Positions 32,718-42,855 of a stretch of 64,000 nucleotides of DNA are shown piece after piece. A model generated the notes under the pieces. It ran no database searches. It saw only the letters and a list, made by a program, of their open reading frames with translations, and was not told the DNA's origin. The DNA comes from Adenophora triphylla var. japonica. Lineage: Eukaryota; Streptophyta; Magnoliopsida; Asterales; Campanulaceae. The stretch spans positions 248,001-312,000 of the forward strand of contig JAFEMH010001231.1 in the NCBI GenBank assembly GCA_022495995.1, given 5' to 3'. A program made the translations under genes and the position numbers. Positions within the stretch are counted from its first letter, which is position 1. Each line of letters begins with the position of its first letter.

Positions 32718-34149
32718 ATGGCATCTCTAGTATCTTTTGCTCCTGTTGTTCAGCCCACCAAAGTTAAGGGTCTAGCTGGAAGTTCCTTCAGTGGAACCAA
32801 ACTCCAATTCAAGCCTTCTCACCAGAGTTTCAAACCCAAGACCTACAAGTAATTCATTTCAATTCCCATGTTCTGTATGTGTGTGTGTTTGTTTTTCTAT
32901 GAACCATACATTGTACTAGCCAATTTTGAGTGCAGTTGCATTCACAAGGTCGATTAGAGACATCCGGTTAAGTTAAAACAGATACCGATAAACGGATATT
33001 GAGTGTGCGTGTATTAAAATCGTGAAAAGCTGTCAAACAGCTCCAGCGGCATCTGATATTCCTTTCTATATGAAATGTCAGGGTTCAATTTACCACCAAA
33101 AGACACTTTCAAGTGTCAAATTTTTAATAATTTAAGGCATTCATTAATAATAATAATAAAAAAAAAAAACCTCAATTTGAAAAAAAAGGTGTGAAAAAAA
33201 CTGATTTTAATAGTTGGCTATTGTGCAGAGCTGGGGCTGTGGTAGCCAAATATGGAGACAAGAGTGTCTACTTTGATTTGGAGGATTTGGGCAACACCAC
33301 TGGCCAATGGGACTTGTATGGATCTGATGCCCCTTCACCCTACAACTCCCTCCAGGTAATTTCACTTGCTCAAATCCATTTCTTTCCTTGCTTTGTGGTC
33401 GCGAAACTCATGATTTATTTCCTGCTAATTGAACTATCATAAATGAAATTAGTACTAAAATGACAAAAAATAAAAGTAATCAAAATTGCCTCTTTTTGAA
33501 GTAGCTTGTGGTCTGTCATCAGTGGTCAGTTTTGCTATGTTCTTGATTATTTGGAACAAAAGTATTTTGAGCACTAAGAATAAAAAGAATGCCTCATTAA
33601 AGGCTTAATGTTATTAAGCATTGATGGAATTATATAAAATAAAATCTTTCGTCTGAAATAAATTCTCAGTGTTTAATTGCACCGTTTATTAAATATTCGC
33701 TGCAATATATTGTATCGTTAGAAATGCTTGCCACTCTTTCAAAAATTGGCTTTCTTAATCTTGCCATTAATATGCAGGATTTTCGTCCAGTTTCTTGTCC
33801 TTAACCAGATAGGCTCTTAATTGGTTAAATTATATGGTAAAAATTTGGTTTGAAATGAAATTTTTGATGATTCTAGTTACATCATAACATTCCTGCAGTG
33901 GCGCCTTCTTGATTATTCGAGATGAGTTTTCGTATTAAATTTTTTACTCTTTTGCATTTTCCATCGCAGAGCAAGTTCTTCGAGACATTCGCTGCTCCGT
34001 TCACAAAGAGAGGCTTGTTGCTCAAATTCTTGATAATAGGAGGTGCCTCAACCCTTGCCTACTTCAGCACAACAGCTACAGGTGACATCTTACCTATCGT
34101 GAAGGGCCCACAACAACCCCCCAAGCTTGGGCCTCGTGGCAAAATCTAA
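32718..34149 (+). CDS. PSAH: Photosystem I subunit H (PsaH, subunit VI), 145 aa precursor
   Basis: This is a nuclear-encoded membrane subunit of photosystem I that docks light-harvesting complex II during state transitions. There are three exons: 32718-32848, 33229-33355 and 33970-34149, all with GT-AG junctions and matching phases. Residues 1-49 form the plastid transit peptide ([20 protein letters not shown] start). The mature part begins near [20 protein letters not shown] and continues with [14 protein letters not shown]. It has one hydrophobic helix ([20 protein letters not shown]) and ends [10 protein letters not shown]. Length and order match the family exactly and no damage is seen. 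Intron 1 holds a fragment of a dispersed repeat (near 33045-33150). Upstream, a SINE ends about 265 bp before the ATG. Confidence 0.95.
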
Positions 34150-34347
34150 TTTTCTCGCTCAAATTCATGAAAAATCATTGCATTTTGTGTTCAAATGTAT
34201 TTTTCATTCAGCTTGTAAGTATTTCTGAAGCCTACTCAAGACCTCGATATTTATATCAATGCTTTCCTTCTCAGTCTGACTTGTGTGCTCCATAACTTAT
34301 GCTACAATGTTCTCATCACCCTTTAGTTGCTCGTAGCAAAAACAAAT

Positions 34348-34404
34348 ACTCCCTCAAGTTAACGCCAAAAAAAGTGGGACTAACTTTTGGATGGAGGGTA
34401 TATT
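34348..34404. mobile_element. Short Stowaway-like relic
   Basis: ACTCCCTCAAGTTAACG at one end and TGGATGGAGGGTA at the other resemble degenerate Stowaway termini about 55 bp apart. It is in the PSAH-RopGEF intergenic space, where 34150-34730 otherwise holds only the two 3' UTRs. Confidence 0.35.
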
Positions 34405-34730
34405 TTTATTGTTGTACACATATGCAGATTTGCATAAATAAATTTATTAAAAAAAAAAAAACGGATGATGGTTATGTGGGAGAAGTCAGTACAACAAATT
34501 CGTGTTATAAGTACAAGTCAACAAAGTAAATTTCTTGTACAAAGAAAAGCCTAAGTCGGCCTATCATACTTTTTCTATATATACACAAAGGAAGGAAATT
34601 ACAGTCAATAGAAAACCTATACAGGTCTGAATGTAAATCTACTGCCGAGGGCCAAGATTTTTCGTCTCTTGGTCAGTCAGTCTCTTCCTCCAACTCCATT
34701 ACTGTTTTTCTCTACTATTTTTAGAACCCA

Positions 34731-37284
34731 TTAATGGCGTGCTGTCGGACTTCTTAAACCTCCTAAGTTCTCCAGCTTCTCTATGTAAGAAACTTTCTTG
34801 GTTGCAATAATAGGTGGTTTGCCCAAAGGCATGTCTTTGGTCAACTCTGAGTCTTTTTTTGTGTCATTATTTTCTCCTTGATCTAAAGTCCAACCCATAA
34901 AATCGGATAATGTCATTGAGTTTGGAGTCTCAGTTGAATTTAGCTTATCTAACTCTTCTTTCGCGTTAGGAAATCTCCCTGATTGTGTTACTTGTAAAGA
35001 ACCCCTTACGGGGCTCTTTTTCACTTCCCCTGATGACTGATCTTGTGCAAGTGAATCTGCATGGAGTACGTCTTCTATTCTTGACATGACTTTATGTGCT
35101 AGACTTTCTAATATTCTTGAATAGCTTTCAAGAACAGCATGTCCAACATCCTGAGAAATTGCAAAGCAAAAAAAATAAAAATAATAAAGTTAAAATTTGA
35201 GAAAGCCGAAATGAGGAACGGGGGAAATAGGGTTGAAGTTAGTTCTTACTCGATTGTACTGGATTTTGCTGATATCTAGTGAAGATTGAGGAATTCCAGG
35301 GAAACGCTGCTTGATAATTAGTAATATGGTCTCTGCTCTTTCCTCGAATAATTCTCTCTTCTCCATGCTAACAGCTGAACCCCAAGCAGATTTGCTATCT
35401 TTAGCATTCATCTTCCTCTTCCAGATCACCACTGACGCCTCGATCCTGTTCTTGAGATCTAGAATTTTATGCTCTGAAGACAAGTCCATGGAAGAAAGGA
35501 AATGGTCGGGATCAAAGTATTCAACTGTTATATTTTTATAGATAGAGTCTCCAAGGCTTGCCCGACCATTCTACGATTTAAGCAAAACAAAAATAAATAG
35601 TCAGGTTTCTGATCTAATTACACAAATATTGACTAAATTTATGTTACTTTCATCCTTACCTTGGGTAGGGACTCAATGTAGTTTTCTGGGATCTCCATTT
35701 CCGTTAGGATTTGTGCGTTGATGGCTAGGGCTGCTTTGAGGACTTGGTTTACTGAGTCTTTCTGAAACTGCAACCATTTCTTTGTGACATCGGATAAGCC
35801 ATTTTTGGGAACTTTAGGAGTCGGTAGCCACCATTTGTCATCATCCCTCTTGCTACTCCCTTTATCGTTATCGTTTTTTGATGCATAAGTGAACTCATTT
35901 TGGTCCTTGAAGTTGTCTAAGCAATCCTGTTCAATATTAGCTCAAACGGCATCAAATATCTCTTTTTATACAAAAAGTCAAATGGGACAAACATTTTGGG
36001 ACGGAGGTAGTATATGTTAATGTTTTGACTAAAAGATCAAAGGAATGAGAAATTTGTTCTTACAATAAGCATAGCATCAAGCTTGCGAAGGGCGGGGATG
36101 TCCATATGAAGATCTGTCCGTTGCCTCGTGACCATAATCTGTTCAAAAAGTCAACTTTATAAAACCCTCTAAAAATCAAGAAATGGGGATGTGGAAAATG
36201 GAGAGAAGAGAAGAGTTTGAGATTCTTACCTCCATATTTATGCCGTCTTTCTTTTGTTTGGAAGGAACGAATTCAACAATGTGATCCGTAACAGATAATA
36301 GCCAATCAATTTCTTTTCGCCATCTTGCTTTTCTTTCTGCTGGCATAGGCTCTAATTTCGATTGTTCCCCAAATACAGAAGCTGAGATTATTCGATCAAG
36401 AACACGATATATAAAAAACAGAGCACCGAAATTCAAAACATTTTATTAGCCTTATTTAAAACATATCATACCTGCTAGATTTGTTATTGCATTTGACAAT
36501 GCCAAAGCCGATGAGACGCCCTTTCCTCCACCTGACATATCCTCTCCCAGAAGCAACTTTGCAAACCTTTCCTTCATCAATTCCATGTCTAAAAGATTGA
36601 AAATTGAACTCATTGATGAACAAAAACATGTAAAAATAAATAAAATATCTAAATTGTCTAATTCAATTTCAAGATTTTTTTTTGTTATTTTTGAGGCCTC
36701 TCATCTATGCCTCTCTTGCATCAATATTATGAAGAAAATCACAACATCCTCAGAGCTGTCAAATTGGTAGAATTCAAATATTCCGTCCCAAAATGAAAGT
36801 AAAAAAAAAAAACTATCAAATGCTCATGATCAAGAGCAAATTTGAAATTTTTTTGGACATTGATTTCGGGATGGAGGGAGTATTATTTTTTATGCCCAAT
36901 GTCATAAATGTTGCAACTTTCAGGATTTCAAGATATCTAATCGAAAAAATTAGAAAAAAAAATGAAGAATTTGATGAAATGGCAAGAAAATTACATGCCT
37001 GAGTTTTGTTTTTCTTTGTTTGAGCCTCCATCCATGCTTAAGCGTGATTTAATCTTGGTTTCTCTGGTTAAGGTGGCCCCAATTTGTTGTTGAGGTTGAT
37101 CATATAAAGATCCGGATGCAAAGCTTCTTGAGGTTTGCTTATTATCTTCCCCTGACGAGCTACGATTGCTCTCGATGATCATACTTTGCCATTGCCTATC
37201 CGTGTTTGTATTTTCGTGCATTCCTTTAAAATGATTCGGTCTCGACTTGAGATTTTCTTGTTCTTCCACAAGCGCTCGAACCAT
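34731..37284 (-). CDS. Rop guanine nucleotide exchange factor (PRONE domain), 545 aa
   Basis: RopGEFs activate plant ROP GTPases at the plasma membrane, for example in pollen tubes and root hairs. There are seven exons on the minus strand: 37284-36999, 36588-36472, 36381-36230, 36138-36064, 35926-35660, 35570-35250 and 35150-34731. The PRONE domain begins near residue 96 ([20 protein letters not shown]) and includes [27 protein letters not shown], the [12 protein letters not shown] helix and [11 protein letters not shown], running to about 445. A variable N-terminus ([11 protein letters not shown]) precedes it. The C-terminus carries SDFMGWTLD and ends RSPTARH, as in several family members, so autoinhibition or kinase docking there is plausible. 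Exon 1 must use a GC donor (CAG/GCATGT), because the nearby GT donor shifts PRONE out of frame. A pollen-type paralogue is possible, but I cannot assign a number. Confidence 0.92.
36779..36890. mobile_element. Stowaway-like relic in RopGEF intron 1
   Basis: TTCCGTCCCAAAATGAAAG near one end and TTTCGGGATGGAGGGAGTA at the other are degenerate Stowaway termini about 100 bp apart. Another lone end (TTGGGACGGAGGTAGTA) lies in intron 4 near 35995-36012. Confidence 0.5.
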
Positions 37285-37741
37285 AATCAATTCGAGCAGA
37301 CAATTTCTTAATGAATGAAATGGAAGAACAGAAGATGAAAAATCTGTACCTGATGTGTGTGTGTAGGTGTGTTTTTTTTTTTTTCCAAATCTCTTATGCA
37401 GGGAGAGGAAATGGAAGAAAAAAAGGACAGAAACCCAAAGGGAAAATGTCAAGGGAAAGAAAATATTTTGAGTTATCTGACAAAATGAAAATGGTTGTTG
37501 GTCAGGGATGATTTCAGCTTGTTGTTTCTGTGAATTGTTGGAGGAACGTGGGGTGCATGTATGGTGAGAGAATCAACAAAGCAAGTCAATTATAAATTAA
37601 TACTCAATTTTAATTAAAATATTTTGACTCATAAGTTACTTTTATAACAAATCACTTTCTTATAATAAGTTCTGATTAAATCAAAATGACCTTAAACTAT
37701 ATACTTCCAATTTTACCCATGGGCGCGCATCCCCCAAATAT
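37285..37741. other. RopGEF upstream region
   Basis: 5' flank of the RopGEF gene with a TGTGTGTG/poly-T stretch (37347-37386) and A/T-rich DNA. No defined promoter motif was recognised. Confidence 0.4.
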
Positions 37742-37757
37742 AAGAGGTTGCCATTTT

Positions 37758-38300
37758 AAAAATAAGAGGTTACCAGTTTTACCTAAGGTCTCTTGATCTT
37801 GTGGTATGCTAACCGGCCTTCCTTTTGGAAGGGCATAGGTTCGATTTTCCTGGAAATCATATTTGTGGAAAAATATATCATGAGTTTCAGGATCCTTAGG
37901 AGTCTCCCGAGGCACATCCGTGTGGTTAAGGAAGCAGCATGGAAAGTTCAAATTTTGACAGGAGCAGCTGGAGCAGTCAATTTATTGGTGATATAAGAGT
38001 GATGTAAATGCCTTGTAGGAGGGCTCCCTTGGGGCTGGGGAGTTCAAATTTTGATAGCTCTCTTGGGGCTGGAGAGTTCAAATCTTGACAGGAGCAGCTG
38101 CAGCAGCCAATTTATTGGTGATGTAAATGTCTTGTAGGAGGGCTCCCTTGGGGCCAGAAGTATAAGGGGTGCTGCCACCCTGGCTGCCTCGGGCATATCT
38201 CGCGATTTACCTCCACCAGGTCACTGAAGGGCCAGTAGCTGGTGGTTCAGGATTAGTCCAACAAAGCTGGAAATCTGAATATCAAAAAAAAAAAAAAAAA
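37758..38300 (+). mobile_element. tRNA-derived SINE with internal duplication
   Basis: The perfect 16-bp duplication AAGAGGTTGCCATTTT lies at 37742-37757 and 38301-38316, and a poly-A tail ends at 38300. Box B GGTTCGATTTTCC is at 37838-37850. The middle has a duplicated block (GGAGGGCTCCCTTGGGGC at about 38019 and 38137). The tail GGATTAGTCC...ATATC is shared with 32019-32452. Confidence 0.85.
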
Positions 38301-38371
38301 AAGAGGTTGCCATTTTTCAAAACCCGGTTCGCACCAAGCTACTCAAGCCGCCCGACAACTATGTCACTTGG

Positions 38372-39594
38372 GCTCCGTTTGTTTCATGTAAAACATTTTT
38401 CGGAAAATGTTTTCCTTGTTTTCGGGTGTTTGTTTCAAGTAAAATGTTTTCCGAAAAATGTTTTACCTACTTTCGAGTGTTTGGTAACCACTTGTAAAAG
38501 AAAGTCAAATGTAAAACATTTTACAAGGATGTAAAAAAAGGAGGTTTTCTTTGTAAAATGATTTATCAATTTCAAATTCGTAAATCATTTTACAACTCTT
38601 GTTCTTGGCCTTAATGTACAACTCATATTACGCTCGGTACAACATAATAATAATAATAATTAAAAAAAAATTTAATCGCCCCCACCCACCCCACCCCACC
38701 CCCCAAAAAAATTTTTTTTTTTTTTTGGAAACCGCCCCACCCACCCCCCGCCTACCCCACTCCCCCACTCCCCCAAAAAAAAAAATTTTTTTGGAAACCG
38801 CCCCCACCCACCCCGCCTACCCCCCACCCTCCCCCAAAATTTTTTTTTTTTTGGAAACCGCCCCACCCGCCCCCGCCTACCCCACCCCCTACCCACCCCC
38901 ACCCCCCCCACCCCAAAAAAAAAAAAAAAAAATTTTATTTTTTTTTTCGGGAAACCGCCCCACCCACCCTCGCCTACCCCACCCCCCCCACCCACCCCCC
39001 AATTTTTTTATTTTTTTATTTTTGGAAACCGCTCCACTCACCCCCCGCCTACCTCACCCCCACCCCCCACCCCAAAAAAATTTTTTTTTGGAAACCGCCC
39101 ACCCACCTCCCCGCCTACCCCACCCCCTCAAAAAAAAATTTTTTTTTTTTGGAAACCGCCCCACCCCACCCTCCCCCAAAATTTTTTTTTTTTTTTTGGA
39201 AACCGCCCGCCCCACCCACCCCCCTCAATTTTTTTTTTTATTTTACACCCCTACCCACCCCCCCCCCCCAAAAAAAAAAAAATTTTTTTTTATTTTTTAT
39301 TAAAAAATTAAAAAAAAAAAATTGGAGGGGGGTGGGTAGGGGGGTGGGGTAGGCAGGGGGTGGGTGGGGCGGTTTCCAAAGTTGATTTAAATTAATAAAA
39401 AAAAGTGACATTTTCGGAAAACATTTTCGTCAAATTTGCCAAACAACTGAAAACAAGATCATGATATTTTACAAGAAAACATTTTACATGGAAATCTTTT
39501 TACGTGAAAACATTTTACAAGGAAACCTTTTTACATGAAATCATTTTACATGAAAACATTTTCCGGAAAATATTTTACGCGAAACAAACGGAGC
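38372..39594. mobile_element. Foldback DNA element (1.2 kb) with a C-rich minisatellite core
   Basis: The inverted repeats start GCTCCGTTTGTTTC, with a possible 5-bp duplication CTTGG (38367-38371 and 39595-39599). Both arms contain many TTTTAC/GTAAAA and TTTTCCGGAAAA words. The centre (38670-39385) is an alternating C-rich and A/T-tract array. No transposase is present and the superfamily is uncertain. Confidence 0.75.
38670..39385 (+). repeat. C-rich / A-T-tract minisatellite with inverted G-rich end
   Basis: About ten units of roughly 60 bp each join a CCGCCCCACCCACCCC-like block to an A-tract and T-tract ending TTTGGAAA. At 39323-39378 the pattern appears in the opposite sense (GGGTGGGTAGGGGGG...GCGGTTTCC), so the array can fold back. 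The proline-rich open frames across it are repeat artefacts. Confidence 0.85.
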
Positions 39595-40261
39595 CTTGGT
39601 TTCTTTGTTATTACTTCTCCAACATAGGTATTTAAAGCTTAGATGAGTTAAATCACTAATATCTCCATAATTAATTATCAATTCAATTATCATTATACTT
39701 CAATAATTACGTTAATTTCATAATAACTAATATAAGTTTCATAAAATCCATATAAATTCTTAAAAATTCAAGTAAGACAAAAACTCATGTGAGAACATGA
39801 ATACCCATCTCATCCATGAGACGGGTCGGATCCATGACCCGTGCCAAGGTGTATCAGCGCCCGTCCAAGTCATTCCATGTCTTGGTCCAGTCCAGCCAAC
39901 AGCCTTTGGCCCCAAATTGCTCCATCCTTAGCCCCAATTGGCCCCAAGCAGCCCAAAAAAAATTAAAAAATTTTTTTGCTCAAGTGGCAGTCTCTCATAG
40001 GCCAAAAAAAAAAAAAAAATTATTTTTATTTTTTGTTTTTTTTTTCGGTTTGTGAAAAGTAATAGTTACTATAACATAATGTAATAATTGTATGCATATA
40101 AAGTAATAGTTTGTATACATTAAAGTAATACATATATACAGAAAAGTAATAGTATTTTTTCCTATGTTTTCTTCATTTGGCAAAAGTAATAACTTATGTA
40201 TATGAATATAATAGTTTATACAAGTAAATGTAACACTTTGATAGATGAAATTAATGGAGAA

Positions 40262-42641
40262 TAAATCGGAGTGAATTAATAATGTGCGGATCAAATTATT
40301 AATAGTGCGGAGTTTGCGTTCGGCTTTTCCATTTTGAGCTGAAGTGTGAGGGCAAGAAAAACGGAAGGACATACCGTTTTTAACACAAAAGAGCTTGAAA
40401 GAGGAATTTTCAAACTCCCGCCCATTGTCACATTGGAAGCTCTTGACTTTGTGCTTGAAATGGGTGAGCACAAATTTGGTAAAGGAGAGAAAGGTAGGAT
40501 AGACTTGAGACTTACTGCCAAGAGGAAAAGCCCATAAGAAATTAGTGAAATCGTCAAGCAGTATTTAATAATATTTGTGGCTCGGAGAACTTAATATGGG
40601 AGAAGTCCATAAGTCACTATGTAAAATATCAAATGACAAAGTAGTATGAGAAGTAGAAGAAGCAAATGGTAATTTAATGTGTTTTCCAAAGACACAAGAG
40701 TTGCAAATACGAGAACTAGAACTAGAATCCTTATTACAAGAGATTAATTTATTTGAACGAAGAAAATTAAAAATCGAAGAACCCGGATGACATAATCTAT
40801 TATGCCATAAAGTTGGAGAAACGGTGGCAAAAGTAGCAGAAGAGGATAAAGGAGCAGAAGATGTGAGTGGATAGAGGTCCCCGATGCTATTACATCTCAT
40901 GAGAAGGGTCCCCGACTTGGAGATCCTTCACAAAACCATATGGATCAAATTCAACGGAAACATTATTATCTAAGTGAACTTGCGAACCGAAATTAAATTC
41001 CCGATTAATTTAGGTGCATGGAGGACATTTTTAAGAGAGAGAGGGGGTGGGGAGGAGGTAAAGATGTATGTCCATAACCTTTAATCGAATTTCATGACCG
41101 CCGCCAACAAGTATGTTATGATGAATAGGACCCGAATTAAAATAAGACGAGAGAATACCTTGAGAGGAAGTCATGTGGGATGTCGCACCCGTGTCCATAA
41201 GCCAATTTTCCCTTTGGTGAGTGGAGGGACATAGTGTTCGCCATAGCCGCATCAATATCGGTCGGTGCATAGCCGGATGAAGGCGAATCGAGTATTGTAG
41301 GGGTGTCTTTGGCCGATTACCAAGAATGCCTGTCGCCGACTTGCGGTGAGACCACCCAATGGGATATGGACGAGGAGAGGGCGGCAACTAGGTTCTTTGC
41401 CATTGTCCCACCGTGGATAAAGGCGTACCATGGAGCAGAGAGAAGGCGGGTTGTGGAGGGTTGTTGCGTGGTTGTGGTACATCGCTTGTGTTAGGCTGAT
41501 TAGAACCGGAATCACGGCCACGACCTTTCCCACCACCATTCTTCTTATTGGTGTTGTTGTTCTTTGCGAGAATTGTTTCGGCGCGCCGAGTTCGACCGAG
41601 AATTATTGCCGTAATCACGGCCACGGCTAGAGTCATCACTAGGATTTGTGATAAGAAGTGCAGTCCCGACAGAGGCAGCAGCAGTGGCAGCTTGTTTTGA
41701 TTTGCGGGTTTCTTCCAAAATCAACTTGGATCGAGCCTCATAGAACGGAGGTAGAGGATCACTCTGCTGAATAATAGTAGCAACACCATCATATTGCTCA
41801 TTTAAACCCGAAATCAATTGTAAAACTAACCTTTGATTCGAGACTGGGCGCCAACGTTAGCAAGTTGATCGCAAGCATCTTGAGTTCTTTGCAATAGGTA
41901 GAGATGGTTGGAAAATCATCTCGAATGCACTGCGAGAACTGACTTTCAAGATAAATGGCTCAAGCATTTTCATTAGCTTGAAAGATGTTTGCAAGTCGAT
42001 CCCAGGCTTGTTGAGCAGAGAGGCCCCGTTCAGGGATTGTTTGAAGAAGATCTTCTGAAATTGTGCCATAGATTCATTGAAGGACAATAGCATCAAGATG
42101 AGACCAAAGGGTCTTGTCAACCACAGGAGCCTTAACTTTCTCACCCGAAGTATCGCCAAAGGCAATAGGGGTCTCGGTGGGAGACGCAGCAACAACGAGA
42201 GGGATGATGTGATAAAAAACATCATGGGCAAGGCAGTGAATACGGAAAAGTTCCGCCCAAGAAGAGTATTGAATCTTTTCCATCTCTAGAGTGATAGAGA
42301 TGAAATTCTTGATGTTGTTAACAACAAGAGTAGGGTGGAAATAATGTTTGTCGGCCATGAGGGAAGGTGGACAAAGATCAAAGGTGCTGCTAGAGAGAGA
42401 GAGAGGAAGAACCGAGAGGGAGGGGAGAGATAAATCACGACTGTGAAGGGGGTACTCGTGATACCATAATAGAGAATAAACCATGCCTTCTCATTCATAT
42501 GAAACCCTATTATATAGGTGCAATACAAGTCTAAATACTAAGAGATATACACAAATATTTACTTGCTAAACATAAGGGATATGGGAGATATATCCTAAGT
42601 ATATGGGATATATACAATCTCTAGATATACATAGACTAACA
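40262..42641 (-). pseudogene. 5' part of a second Ty1/Copia element (LTR to integrase)
   Basis: In minus-strand order: a short LTR (42641-42467), an initiator-Met-type primer site (TGGTATCACGAG at 42466-42455), Gag from the ATG at 42358 with the NIKNFI...WAELFRIHC motif, protease with MDTGATSHM near 41190, a GAG-pre-integrase zinc region (LWHNRLCHPG near 40790), and part of the integrase core ending near 40262. Reverse transcriptase, RNase H and the 3' LTR are missing, and the frames are broken at several points. It is a different family from the composite at 9138-17800. Confidence 0.85.
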
Positions 42642-42855
42642 GAAATTGTAACATATTTCTATAGATAATGTAATACTTTTACATGTATCATGATAAATTT
42701 AAACTCATTGTAACTTATTGTTTGAAAACATATAGATATCTATACATACGTGTTACAATTATGTACAAATACTATTACATATAAATAACACGTTTGTTAC
42801 ATTTTAGTTATAATAAGTATTACTTTTGTCAAACGAAGAAAATATAGGGAAAAAT

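Noticed and set aside
38599..39352. 234-codon proline-rich ORF and its glycine-rich antisense
   Set aside because: Produced by the C-rich/A-T-tract minisatellite; no start context, no splice structure, no family.
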